DNA of 64,000 nt from Oscillospiraceae bacterium (GTDB lineage: Bacteria; Bacillota; Clostridia; Oscillospirales; Oscillospiraceae), in the NCBI GenBank assembly GCA_016296235.1, contig JAEDJR010000001.1, positions 1 to 64,000 of the forward strand, read 5' to 3'. The position numbers were made by a program, and so were the translations under genes. This document shows, piece by piece, positions 8,814 through 16,359 of this stretch. The notes below the pieces were generated by a model. That model was not told the origin of the DNA and made no database searches. It saw only the letters and a program-made list of their open reading frames with translations. Numbering within the stretch: position 1 is the first letter of the stretch; each line of letters begins with the position of its first letter.

Positions 8814-9289
8814 CGTCTTTGAAGAAATACCTGCTGTCCATCACGGCGGCGGCTCTGCTGCTGAGTCTGGTCATGGCGCTGCTGCCCAGAGGCAGGCAGA
8901 GAAAGGTGGCGGCTTTTGTGGGCAGTCTGCTTCTGATTCTCACCGTGATTGCACCGGCCGTCCGTCTGGATCCGGCTCAATTGGCGGAATCCCTATCAAG
9001 ACTTCGGATGGAGGCAGAAGCCATGCGAACGGGGATAGAAATCGGGAACCGGGAGATTGTTGCAGCGATCATAAAGGAGCAATGCGAGGCATATATATTG
9101 GACAAAGCTGCGTCGCGGGGCGTTTCACTGCTGGTGGAAATCCGGCTCAGTGAGGAAGGGAGCTACCCTTATCCCGTAGCAGTCACGCTGCGCGGGCATG
9201 TTTTGGAACTCGACCGGGAAGCGATCTCCGCCATCATAGAGGAGGAGCTGGGTATTCCGAAGGACAGTCAGGAGTGGAGCACAAGGTGA
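8810..9289 (+). CDS. spoIIIAF: Stage III sporulation protein AF
   Basis: A 159-residue protein with two N-terminal membrane helices (about 6-22 and 31-48) and a soluble C-terminal domain with the ring-building fold found in several SpoIIIA proteins. It starts at GTG, in a GTGA overlap with spoIIIAE, and its own stop overlaps the next GTG in the same way. Confidence 0.93.
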   Translation: MTSLKKYLLSITAAALLLSLVMALLPRGRQRKVAAFVGSLLLILTVIAPAVRLDPAQLAESLSRLRMEAEAMRTGIEIGNREIVAAIIKEQCEAYILDKAASRGVSLLVEIRLSEEGSYPYPVAVTLRGHVLELDREAISAIIEEELGIPKDSQEWSTR

Positions 9290-9801
9290 GGAAGGAAGAA
9301 TGGAAGCAGCGAGTCGGGAGCTGGCTGAATAAGCTGGGAAAGTACCGGTACACCGTCCTGATACTGCTGCTGGGCGTTGGCCTGATGCTGATCCCCTTTG
9401 AAAAGAAAAGCGGCAGCGCTCCTACTGCGGCTCCCTCTGCCGTGGAGGAAGAGCCGCTGGAGGCCCGCCTGGAGCGCCTGCTCAGTCAGGTGGATGGCGC
9501 CGGCGCGGTATCGGTCCTGCTGACGCTGGAGAAGGGCCCCCGGCAAACCTATCAGGAGGATACGCAGACCAAAAGCGACGCAGACGGAACCCAGAGCCAG
9601 AACCAGACCGTTCTGGTGTCCGCAGGAGGAGAAGAAGCGCCCGTGCCGGTTCAGACAACTTACCCCATTTACAAAGGCGCGGTGGTGGTCTGTCAAGGGG
9701 CAGACAGGGCCTCCGTGAAACTGGATATCATCCGGGCCGTTTCCAGTCTGACTGGATTGGGCAGCGACAAAATAACCGTCATTAAAATGAAAGGCAACTA
9801 G
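9286..9801 (+). CDS. spoIIIAG: Stage III sporulation protein AG
   Basis: SpoIIIAG forms a large ring in the intermembrane space between mother cell and forespore. Here there is one membrane helix (about 18-36), a short linker and a ring-building domain (VDGAGAVSVLLTLEKG... to ...VKLDIIRAVSSLTGLGSDKITVIKM). I prefer the GTG at 9286, which overlaps the spoIIIAF stop and has GGAG 6 bases upstream; a GTG four codons earlier (9274) also has a usable site. Confidence 0.92.
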   Translation: MRKEEWKQRVGSWLNKLGKYRYTVLILLLGVGLMLIPFEKKSGSAPTAAPSAVEEEPLEARLERLLSQVDGAGAVSVLLTLEKGPRQTYQEDTQTKSDADGTQSQNQTVLVSAGGEEAPVPVQTTYPIYKGAVVVCQGADRASVKLDIIRAVSSLTGLGSDKITVIKMKGN

Positions 9802-9812
9802 GAGGAGTCGGT

Positions 9813-10358
9813 ATGAAAATTTGGAAACGAAACGCAATTGTGGCAACGGTACTGGTGCTGATCTGCGCAGGCGTCTATCTGAACTGGAACGCCAGTCAGA
9901 AAACCGCCGTGGATCTGACCCAAACTCTGGATGCCCAGCAGGTCTTGGCCAGCGTCGGCGATTCGGCGGATGCAGCTGCGGAAGCGTCCGGATCTGCTGC
10001 CTCCACAACGGATTATTTCGCACAGATTCGCCTGAGCCGGCAGGAATCCCGGGACGGCGCCGTGGAATTGCTGCAGGAGACCCTGGCCTATGAGGACGGC
10101 AGTGACAGTGCGGCGGCAGCTGCTGCGTCGCTGGATAGTTTGGTGCGGGACGCCCTGGCAGAATCTCAGATTGAGAGCCTGGTCATTGCCAAGGGCTTTG
10201 AGGACTGTGTGGCCTATATGGGAGAAGACAGGATCAACATCGCGGTTTCGGCTCCGGCGGAGGGCCTGGACACAGCCGATGTGGCGCTGATCTCCGACAT
10301 TGTCACCACCCAGACGGACTATACCCTGGATGAGATTTACATTATTGAGGTAAAATAA
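9813..10358 (+). CDS. spoIIIAH: Stage III sporulation protein AH
   Basis: A 181-residue protein with an N-terminal membrane helix (about 9-24), a variable Ala-rich linker and a C-terminal YscJ/FliF-like ring domain that in other species binds SpoIIQ across the septum. The start has AGGAGGAG 7 bases upstream. It is the last gene of the operon. A weak dyad (CAAAGCCG / CGGCTTTG) follows but lacks a T tract. Confidence 0.94.
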   Translation: MKIWKRNAIVATVLVLICAGVYLNWNASQKTAVDLTQTLDAQQVLASVGDSADAAAEASGSAASTTDYFAQIRLSRQESRDGAVELLQETLAYEDGSDSAAAAAASLDSLVRDALAESQIESLVIAKGFEDCVAYMGEDRINIAVSAPAEGLDTADVALISDIVTTQTDYTLDEIYIIEVK

Positions 10359-10425
10359 AGCGGACGGAACAAAGCCGCTGCTTTCCGGGCAAACCGGCTT
10401 TGCTGCGGGAGACATAAAAATAAGG

Positions 10426-10453
10426 TTGTCTTTTTTGCAATTTGTGGTACAAT
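10426..10453 (+). promoter_or_regulatory. Sigma-A-type promoter of the Asp23-like gene
   Basis: TTGTCT (10426-10431), 16-base spacer, TACAAT (10448-10453). This would separate vegetative expression of the Asp23 gene from the sporulation operon upstream. Confidence 0.55.
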
Positions 10454-10497
10454 GGAGGTAATCATGAAATCCCCATTGTACACGGAGGTCCCTCACT

Positions 10498-10878
10498 ATG
10501 AGCGAGAACAAAGAATACGTCTCCCAGACGCTGGATCAAGGGTCCATTCATATTTCCGAGGAGGTCGTCGCCTCCATCGTTTCCATGGCCGTTCAGGATG
10601 TGGAAGGCGTTTATGGATTAAACAGCAATATCGGTTCAGAGCTGGGCAAGATCGCAAAGAAGAACACGGGGAAAAGCATCCGCATTCTGATTTCAGACGA
10701 GGATGAAATTGCCATTGACTGCTACATTGTGGTGCTGTACGGCTATTCGGTGATCGAGGTCGCCAAGGCGGTGCAGGAGGCCGTGAGCTCCACGGTGGAA
10801 TCCACCACCGGCCGCAGGGTCAGCAACGTGAATGTCAATATCAGCGGAATTTCCCTCCCGCGCAGCGCAAAAAAATAA
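10498..10878 (+). CDS. Asp23/Gls24 family envelope stress protein
   Basis: The 126-residue protein matches the Asp23/Gls24 domain along its length (GSIHISEEVVASIVSMAVQDVEGVYG..., then the conserved ...YGYSVIEVAKAVQEAVSSTVESTTGRRVSNVNVNISGI...). Paralogues of this family sit between spoIIIA and nusB in many Firmicutes. The family is linked to cell-envelope homeostasis; the exact role is not known. The start follows ACGGAGG by 10 bases. A terminator follows at 10889. Confidence 0.93.
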   Translation: MSENKEYVSQTLDQGSIHISEEVVASIVSMAVQDVEGVYGLNSNIGSELGKIAKKNTGKSIRILISDEDEIAIDCYIVVLYGYSVIEVAKAVQEAVSSTVESTTGRRVSNVNVNISGISLPRSAKK

Positions 10879-10888
10879 GGAAAAATAG

Positions 10889-10919
10889 ACCCTTTGTGAA
10901 AACAGAGGGTTTATTTTTT
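10889..10919 (+). terminator. Terminator after the Asp23-like gene
   Basis: ACCCTTTGT / ACAGAGGGT stem (one wobble-type mismatch) followed by TTATTTTTT. A TATAAT at 10933-10938 just downstream may be the -10 box for nusB, although no good -35 box is visible. Confidence 0.8.
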
Positions 10920-10970
10920 GCGTTGTTCCCGGTATAATAGGGGCAGAAAAACACTGAGGAGATTTTTGAT

Positions 10971-11417
10971 ATGACCAGATCTAACGCCAGAGAAATCGTT
11001 GCGCATCTGATTTTTGAACTGAACTTCACCGGCGATTCTGCGGAACAGGCGGTGGACTCCACCATGGCGCCCGGTTATTATGAGAGCCTGGCGGATGAAA
11101 CGGAGATCTACGCCGAACGGCCTAACCAGAAGCAGCTGGACTACATCCGCTCCACCGTGGCCGGGATCCGGGAAAAGCAGGAAGAGCTGGACGGCTATAT
11201 CAGCAAGTACGCCGTCAACTGGAGCGTTTCCCGGATTTCCAAGGTAGCCCGGGCGATCCTCCATGTGGCCATGTACGAATCGCTGTATGTTCAGGACGTG
11301 CCGGTCAGCGCTGCCATCAATGAGGCTGTGGAGCTGGCAAGAAAGTATGAAGACGAGGATGTTGTGGCCTTTGTCAACGGCATTCTGGGCTCCTTTGCCC
11401 GGGATATGGAGCAGTAA
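10971..11417 (+). CDS. nusB: Transcription antitermination factor NusB
   Basis: NusB joins NusE on boxA RNA and promotes antitermination in rRNA operons. The 148-residue all-alpha protein has typical ends (MTRSNAREIVAHLIFELNF... and ...AAINEAVELARKYEDEDVVAFVNGILGSF). A longer central part (about residues 30-70) is common in Clostridia. The start follows GAGGAG. The next gene starts 2 bases after its stop, so nusB leads the operon nusB-TsaD-like-xseA-xseB-ispA. Confidence 0.95.
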   Translation: MTRSNAREIVAHLIFELNFTGDSAEQAVDSTMAPGYYESLADETEIYAERPNQKQLDYIRSTVAGIREKQEELDGYISKYAVNWSVSRISKVARAILHVAMYESLYVQDVPVSAAINEAVELARKYEDEDVVAFVNGILGSFARDMEQ

Positions 11418-11419
11418 CC

Positions 11420-12343
11420 ATGGTTGTGGGCTTTGATACCAGCAATTATACCACATCTATCGCTGCCTTTGACGGCGTCCGGGGAGAGAACTGCTCCCGC
11501 CTGCTGGACGTCCGGCCCGGAGAGCTGGGCCTGCGCCAGAGTGACGCCCTGTTTGCCCATGTAAAGCGCCTGCCGGAACTGGCAGACGCTTTGTTCCGGT
11601 CTGTGGGAACCGGAGATATCCGGGCCATTGGCGTCAGCACCCGTCCCAGGGCGGTGGAAGGCTCCTATATGCCTTGCTTTCTGGCCGGTGTGTCAGCGGC
11701 AAAGACCATGGCGTCCGCCCTTGGGGTGCCCTGCTATGCGTTCTCCCACCAGCAGGGGCATATTGCCGCCGCGCTCTGGTCGGCGGATCGGATGGATCTG
11801 ATGAAGAAGCCCCATTTGGCGTGGCATCTTTCCGGCGGCACCACGGAGCTTCTCCTGGTGGAACCGGAGGGGCGAAACGTGCGGGCCACGCAGCTGGGCG
11901 GCACCAGCGATATTTCTGCCGGACAGATAATGGACCGCACCGGAAAGCTGCTGGGACTGGATTTTCCGGCTGGGAAGGCCCTGGACCGGCTTTGCGCCGA
12001 TGCGAACGGGAAGGACTTTTTCCGGGTTAAAACCGCTGAATTGACGTTCTCCTTCTCCGGCCTGGAGAATAAGGTGAATCAATATCATCAAGCGGGCCAC
12101 AGTGCGGCGGATACCGCGTACTTTGCCGTATGCTCTGTCTGCGATGTGGTCGTCCGAACCACCAGAGACGCCCTGCAGAAATACCCGGGCCTGCCGGTTG
12201 TGTTTTCCGGCGGCGTGGCCTCCAACTCCATGCTGCGGCAGCTGTGCAGCGAGTTTTCTCCCGTTTTTGCCAAGCCTGCCCTGTCCACGGATAACGCCAT
12301 GGGCATTGCCGTTCTGACCTGGCTCCAGGAGGTGGGGGAATGA
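11420..12343 (+). CDS. TsaD/Kae1-like ASKHA-fold protein (peptidase M22 paralogue)
   Basis: The 307-residue protein shares the ASKHA fold of TsaD, which adds the threonylcarbamoyl group to tRNA A37. It keeps the N-terminal GFDTSNYTTSIA loop, the metal-binding His110 and His114 in SHQQGH, HLSGGTTEL, and the C-terminal SGGVASN and STDNAMG motifs. It is shorter and more divergent than TsaD (about 340 residues), and in related Clostridia a second, canonical TsaD usually exists elsewhere, so I do not name it tsaD. It starts 2 bases after nusB and overlaps xseA by ATGA. Its substrate is unknown. Confidence 0.8.
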   Translation: MVVGFDTSNYTTSIAAFDGVRGENCSRLLDVRPGELGLRQSDALFAHVKRLPELADALFRSVGTGDIRAIGVSTRPRAVEGSYMPCFLAGVSAAKTMASALGVPCYAFSHQQGHIAAALWSADRMDLMKKPHLAWHLSGGTTELLLVEPEGRNVRATQLGGTSDISAGQIMDRTGKLLGLDFPAGKALDRLCADANGKDFFRVKTAELTFSFSGLENKVNQYHQAGHSAADTAYFAVCSVCDVVVRTTRDALQKYPGLPVVFSGGVASNSMLRQLCSEFSPVFAKPALSTDNAMGIAVLTWLQEVGE

Positions 12344-13575
12344 TGCAGCAGGAAATTCTCTCTGTTTCCGACGTCAACCAGTACATCAAGGCCATGGTGG
12401 ACCGGGACGGCCTGCTTTCTGGACTGTGCATCCGGGGTGAGGTCAGCAATTATAAGGTGTACCCCTCGGGCCATCACTATTTTACTCTCAAGGACGCCGG
12501 CGGCGCGCTGCGGTGCGTGATGTTCAAGGGAAACGCGTTTTCCCTGCGGTTCCGGCCGGAAAACGGTATGAAGGTTCTGGCTTTTGGCCGGATCAGCGTA
12601 TTTCCCCGGGACGGCGCCTACCAGCTCTACTGTGAGCGTCTGACTCCCGAGGGCGTGGGGGACCTGTATGTGGCCTTCGAGCAGCTGAAGGTAAAGCTGA
12701 GCCAGGAGGGCCTGTTCGACCCCGCCCACAAGAAGCCCATCCCGGCCTATCCCCAGCGCATTGCCATTGTGACCTCCTCTGCCGGGGCGGCCATCCACGA
12801 TATGCTGCGGATCTTGGGCAAGCGGTATCCCCTGACCAAGGTGATTCTGCTGCCCGTGCGGGTGCAGGGGGCTGAGGCGCCGCCGGAGATATGCGGAGCA
12901 ATTCGTTATGTAAACCGCTTTCAACTGGCCGACGTCATCATCACCGGCCGGGGCGGCGGCTCTATGGAGGATCTGTGGGCCTTTAACGACGAGCGTGTGG
13001 CCCGAACCATCTATCAATCGGAGATTCCGGTGATCTCGGCCGTGGGCCACGAGCCGGATGTAACCATTTCCGATTTTGTGGCCGACCTGCGGGCAGCGAC
13101 GCCGTCCAATGCGGCGGAGCTGGCGGTGCCGGATCAAACGGAGCTGCGGGAGCGGCTTCTGTCGGCCCAAAGCCGCCTGCAGCAGGCCCAGACGCGGCAG
13201 CTGAAGCTGGCCCGCCAGCGGTTGGACGGGTTGAAGAGTAAACGGGTTCTGCAAAGTCCCATGAACTATCTGCAGGACCGCAGGGTGCTGCTGGACTATC
13301 AGCAAAAGCAGCTGACCGCCTGCGCCAGGCAGCTGTTGGCCCAAAAAAAGCAGCGCTTTATTCGTTTGACGGCGGCGCTGGATGCCATGAGCCCTTTGAA
13401 GGTGCTCTCCCGGGGCTATTCCATGACCCGGGATCAGGACGGCCATGTGCTGCGCGACGCAGGAACTGTGCAGGCCGGATCACGGATTACCGTAACGCTG
13501 CAGACCGGAGAGATTGACGCAGTTGTGCATACCACACGAGGAGGTACCCATGAGCAAGCAGGAACGGAGCTTTGA
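12340..13575 (+). CDS. xseA: Exodeoxyribonuclease VII large subunit
   Basis: ExoVII degrades single-stranded DNA from both ends to acid-insoluble fragments. The 411-residue protein has an N-terminal OB-fold (SVSDVNQYIKAMVDRDGLLSGLCIRGEVSNYK, about 5-100), the catalytic domain (GRGGGSMEDLWAFND, SAVGHEPDVTISDFVADLRAATPSNAAEL) and a coiled-coil (about 265-345) that docks XseB. Two adjacent ATGs (12340, 12343) are possible starts; the first overlaps the stop of the preceding gene. The 3' end overlaps xseB by 26 bases. Confidence 0.97.
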   Translation: MMQQEILSVSDVNQYIKAMVDRDGLLSGLCIRGEVSNYKVYPSGHHYFTLKDAGGALRCVMFKGNAFSLRFRPENGMKVLAFGRISVFPRDGAYQLYCERLTPEGVGDLYVAFEQLKVKLSQEGLFDPAHKKPIPAYPQRIAIVTSSAGAAIHDMLRILGKRYPLTKVILLPVRVQGAEAPPEICGAIRYVNRFQLADVIITGRGGGSMEDLWAFNDERVARTIYQSEIPVISAVGHEPDVTISDFVADLRAATPSNAAELAVPDQTELRERLLSAQSRLQQAQTRQLKLARQRLDGLKSKRVLQSPMNYLQDRRVLLDYQQKQLTACARQLLAQKKQRFIRLTAALDAMSPLKVLSRGYSMTRDQDGHVLRDAGTVQAGSRITVTLQTGEIDAVVHTTRGGTHEQAGTEL

Positions 13576-13789
13576 GGAATCGCTGCGGCGTCTGGAGGAA
13601 ATCGTGCGCCAGATGGAGCAGGGGAATGTGCCGCTGGAGGAATCCCTGCGGCTGTTTGAGGAGGGAACCGGTCTGGTTTCCGCCTGCAGCAAGCAGCTGG
13701 ACGAAGCGGAACTGAAGGTGGTCCGATTGATGAAGGGACCGGACGGCATGCCGGTGGAAGGGGAGTTTTCCGATGAGCAGGGAATTTGA
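13550..13789 (+). CDS. xseB: Exodeoxyribonuclease VII small subunit
   Basis: A 79-residue helical protein (SFEESLRRLEEIVRQMEQGNVPLEESLRLFEEG), the usual size and sequence of XseB, which binds the XseA coiled-coil and is needed for activity. The start at 13550 lies inside the xseA end and has GAGGAGG 6 bases upstream; an earlier in-frame ATG (13514) has no such site. It overlaps ispA by 17 bases, so translation is coupled. Confidence 0.95.
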   Translation: MSKQERSFEESLRRLEEIVRQMEQGNVPLEESLRLFEEGTGLVSACSKQLDEAELKVVRLMKGPDGMPVEGEFSDEQGI

Positions 13790-14645
13790 AATCACCTTGA
13801 AGCAATACCAGACGGCTGTGGAGGCGTACCTCAACGGCTGCTTTACCAAGGACCGGCCGCAGAAAAAGCTGTTTGAAGCCATGCGCTACAGCCTGCTGGC
13901 CGGCGGAAAACGGATCCGTCCGGTTTTGGTGCTGGAGTTCTGCCGGATCTGCGGCGGCGACTGGGAGAAGGCCATGCCCTTCGCGGCTGCCATTGAAATG
14001 GTGCATACCTACAGCCTGATCCACGACGACCTGCCCTGCATGGACAATGACGATTACCGCCGGGGCCGGCTGACCAACCACAAGGTCTTCGGCGAGGCCC
14101 AGGCCGTGCTGGCGGGGGACGGGCTGCTGACGGCCGCGTTCCATACGGCTGCCACAGCGGATGCCGCACCGGAAACTGTGGTGAAAATCATCGGGATCCT
14201 GTCCGGCTGCGCCGGAGAGCTGGGCATGGTGGGAGGACAACAGCTGGACATCGAAGGGGAGAACCAGAACCTCGATGAGGAGCAGGTGCATACCATTCAC
14301 CGGCTGAAAACCGGAGCCCTGATTGCCGCGGCCTGCCGCATGGGCGCCACGGCCGGCGGTGCGTCGCCGGAACAGCTGGAGGCCGCACGCGTATATGCCG
14401 AGGCCATCGGTCTGGCCTTCCAGATCCGGGACGATATGCTGGACGTTCTGGGAGACGCAAAAAAGCTGGGGAAGGCCACCCACGTAGACGGGAATAAGAA
14501 TACCTTTGTATCTCTTTATGGCGTGGAGGGCTGCAGGGAACGGATTGAGGAGGAGAACCGGAAAGCCCTCGATGCACTCCGGGCTTTTGAAGACAATGCG
14601 TTCCTCACAGAGCTGACCGCCCGCCTGGCCAGCCGGGAATTCTGA
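13773..14645 (+). CDS. ispA: Farnesyl/geranyl diphosphate synthase (short-chain polyprenyl synthetase)
   Basis: The 290-residue enzyme condenses isopentenyl diphosphate with allylic diphosphates to make farnesyl diphosphate for undecaprenyl and quinone synthesis. It has both aspartate-rich motifs (DDLPCMDNDD near residue 87, RDDMLDVLGD near 222), GGKRIRP and the GQQLD-type helix. The pair of residues within the first motif (PC) fits a type II bacterial FPP synthase. It ends the xse operon with a strong terminator; dxs follows only after the OLE RNA and oapA. Confidence 0.95.
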   Translation: MSREFEITLKQYQTAVEAYLNGCFTKDRPQKKLFEAMRYSLLAGGKRIRPVLVLEFCRICGGDWEKAMPFAAAIEMVHTYSLIHDDLPCMDNDDYRRGRLTNHKVFGEAQAVLAGDGLLTAAFHTAATADAAPETVVKIIGILSGCAGELGMVGGQQLDIEGENQNLDEEQVHTIHRLKTGALIAAACRMGATAGGASPEQLEAARVYAEAIGLAFQIRDDMLDVLGDAKKLGKATHVDGNKNTFVSLYGVEGCRERIEEENRKALDALRAFEDNAFLTELTARLASREF

Positions 14646-14652
14646 ACGGAAA

Positions 14653-14689
14653 ACACACAGCGCCGAAAAAGTCGGCACTGTGTGTTTTT
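14653..14689 (+). terminator. Terminator of the nusB-xse-ispA operon
   Basis: ACACACAGcGCCGA / TCGGCaCTGTGTGT stem followed by TTTTTG, starting 8 bases after the ispA stop. It separates ispA from the OLE RNA unit. Confidence 0.9.
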
Positions 14690-14707
14690 GAATCACTGCG
14701 ACCTGAA

Positions 14708-14944
14708 ATGGAGTACGGTGAATGGGCGCAAAGACAAAAAGTGGAAACCGAAGTGATAGGGAGCCACACTCGGGCGAACCCGGCGGCCAGTATCCTCAAT
14801 GCATCGGTTTCCACCGAGGTCAGTGTAGCAGATTTGCTGGAAGCTGTCAAGGCGGGGATCCTGGCAGAATCGGAAGAAGGCGCAGCGCCGTTCTGGACCG
14901 GGACCATCAAAGACGGCGCCCCCCGGCGGCGATACACCTTCTGA
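14708..14944 (+). CDS. Doubtful small hypothetical ORF (78 residues)
   Basis: An open frame from ATG 14708 to TGA 14944 with codon use like the neighbouring genes (...ASILNASVSTEVSVADLLEAVKAGILAESEEGAAPFW...). No ribosome site precedes the ATG, it begins inside the tail of the ispA terminator region, and no family is recognised. It may be a real small protein, or debris of an older gene. A second short protein-like frame, 14964-15068, follows in another phase, which favours debris. Confidence 0.3.
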   Translation: MEYGEWAQRQKVETEVIGSHTRANPAASILNASVSTEVSVADLLEAVKAGILAESEEGAAPFWTGTIKDGAPRRRYTF

Positions 14945-15050
14945 TATTACTCTATTACAGAATATGATGAATGTCAAGCGGAGAGATACCGGCTATCCGC
15001 TGGATGGTGTAGGTGCTGCAATGTACGAACTGTATGACCATGAATACCTC

Positions 15051-15079
15051 TTGTATATTCGTGAATAATGTGATATACT
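15051..15079 (+). promoter_or_regulatory. Sigma-A-type promoter for OLE RNA
   Basis: TTGTAT (15051-15056), a 17-base spacer and TATACT (15074-15079) place the start of transcription at about 15086, just before the structured RNA. A second TATAAT at 15084-15089 is too close to serve with the same -35 box. Confidence 0.7.
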
Positions 15080-15085
15080 TACCTA

Positions 15086-15722
15086 TAATAATGGCGCAGT
15101 ATCCTAGTCAATGCTGCTGGCTCCCAGGAAGGGCCTAAAAATCCTTTAAAGGGCATAACTGTGAAACCCATGGTGCCTGCTTCTTACGCCCAGTTTGGGG
15201 TGGGTGCTGAGGGAAGGCGTAGCAATTACGCCTGCGGAGGAAGGGCGGCCTTCAATGGCATGAAGTCCCCGACCCTGCCTTTGCGGAGACCTGCCATTGT
15301 GCAGGAGCGTACTCCCCGCGTGGTAATCGACTCCTGTACGAGACAGGATGTGAACCTGTATTGCGGTGTGAACGAGGCTTGCCTCTCAGCGCTGTGTGCA
15401 GTGTAGCCTGCCTTGCGTGAACAGATCGGGATTGCGGTGTCAGGCGTGCAGACCTCTGGCCGGAGGCGAAGCACGATATTGCCGTATGAAAGCCTGTTTG
15501 CAAAAGAGGATAAGAGTCAGCGTGCGTTGTTGTGGAAATCACCTAGGCTGTCTGTTACAGAGCAGATAAGGGATTGCAGTACGGACTAAGTGGCAATCGG
15601 GTCTCTTTCAGGGCAACGGAAAGACGGCTGCTTTCAAGGGAAACCACTTCGCCGGCGACGGGAAGCAGCGGCCGGGGAAAGCCTACCCGACCTAAGCCGT
15701 AAGCTTAATCTTATCTGCTGCC
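15086..15722 (+). ncRNA. ole: OLE RNA (ornate, large, extremophilic RNA)
   Basis: About 640 bases without a coding signal carry many local helices: GGCGTA / TACGCC (15216-15232), GATTGC / GCAATC (15572-15598), and a closing 10-bp helix AGCAGATAAG (15561-15570) with CTTATCTGCT (15710-15719). Length, lack of an ORF with a ribosome site, its own promoter, the position between ispA and dxs, and a following gene for an OapA-like membrane protein together match OLE RNA, which is about 600 nt and lies in this operon in many anaerobic Firmicutes. OLE RNA forms a membrane-bound ribonucleoprotein with OapA; in Halalkalibacterium halodurans its loss gives sensitivity to cold, alcohols and Mg2+. I identify it from context and structure, not from a covariance search; the ends are approximate. 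Confidence 0.85.
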
Positions 15723-15749
15723 ATTATTTTTGTGTTTAGGAGGAATTGT

Positions 15750-16346
15750 GTGAAGCGCGGCGGCGAGAAGCGATCGAATAAAATCCGCATTCAGCCGGAT
15801 TGGAAGTGGATTACCTCCATTTTCGGCATCACCATTGGAATCTCCGCAACCATGTCCCTGGTTTCCAATGAGGCGCTCTCCGGAAGTGGGCTGGCGGTAT
15901 CCTTTGTGGTTCTGCTGGCCATTGTTTTCCTGGGAGTGATCTTTGACATCATCGGCGTTGCCGTGACGGCAGCCGATGAGAAGCCCTTTCATTCCATGGC
16001 TGCGAAGAAAATGCCGGAGGCTGTAGTTGCCATCCGGATGCTGCGCCGGGCCGAACGGGTGTCTTCGTTCTGCAACGATGTGGTGGGTGATATCTGCGGC
16101 GTTGTTTCCGGCTCTGCGTCTGCTGTCATCGCTGCCCGGGCCGTGGTGGGAATGCAGCCTATCTGGGCCCGACTGCTGCAGCTTCTGATGTCGGCCTTTG
16201 TTGCCGGTCTGACCGTAGGCGGAAAAGCTTTTGGCAAGTCCGTTGCCATGAATAACAGCACCGTCATCATCCATACGGCAGCGAAGCTGATATATTGGTT
16301 CAAATCTTTACCCAAGCGTCTGGTCCGGTGGCTGCGCCGGACTTGA
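15750..16346 (+). CDS. oapA: OLE-associated membrane protein OapA
   Basis: A 198-residue protein with a basic N-terminus (KRGGEKRSNKIRIQ), membrane segments at about 22-38, 44-66 and 124-145, and a basic C-terminus (KSLPKRLVRWLRRT). The central segment FDIIGVAVTAADEKPFHSMAAKKMP resembles the DUF21 (CNNM/CorC) membrane domain, the known relationship of OapA. OapA dimers bind OLE RNA and bring it to the membrane. The start is the GTG at 15750 with TTAGGAGG 6 bases upstream; an in-frame GTG at 15732 lies before that site. dxs follows after 13 bases. Confidence 0.88.
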   Translation: MKRGGEKRSNKIRIQPDWKWITSIFGITIGISATMSLVSNEALSGSGLAVSFVVLLAIVFLGVIFDIIGVAVTAADEKPFHSMAAKKMPEAVVAIRMLRRAERVSSFCNDVVGDICGVVSGSASAVIAARAVVGMQPIWARLLQLLMSAFVAGLTVGGKAFGKSVAMNNSTVIIHTAAKLIYWFKSLPKRLVRWLRRT

Positions 16347-16359
16347 CCGGAGGCTTTTC

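Noticed and set aside
12088..13446. 452-residue open frame opposite the TsaD-like gene and xseA
   Set aside because: Antisense shadow with no site or family.
15161..15542. Short open frames on both strands within the OLE RNA
   Set aside because: No ribosome sites; the region is explained better by a structured RNA with paired segments.
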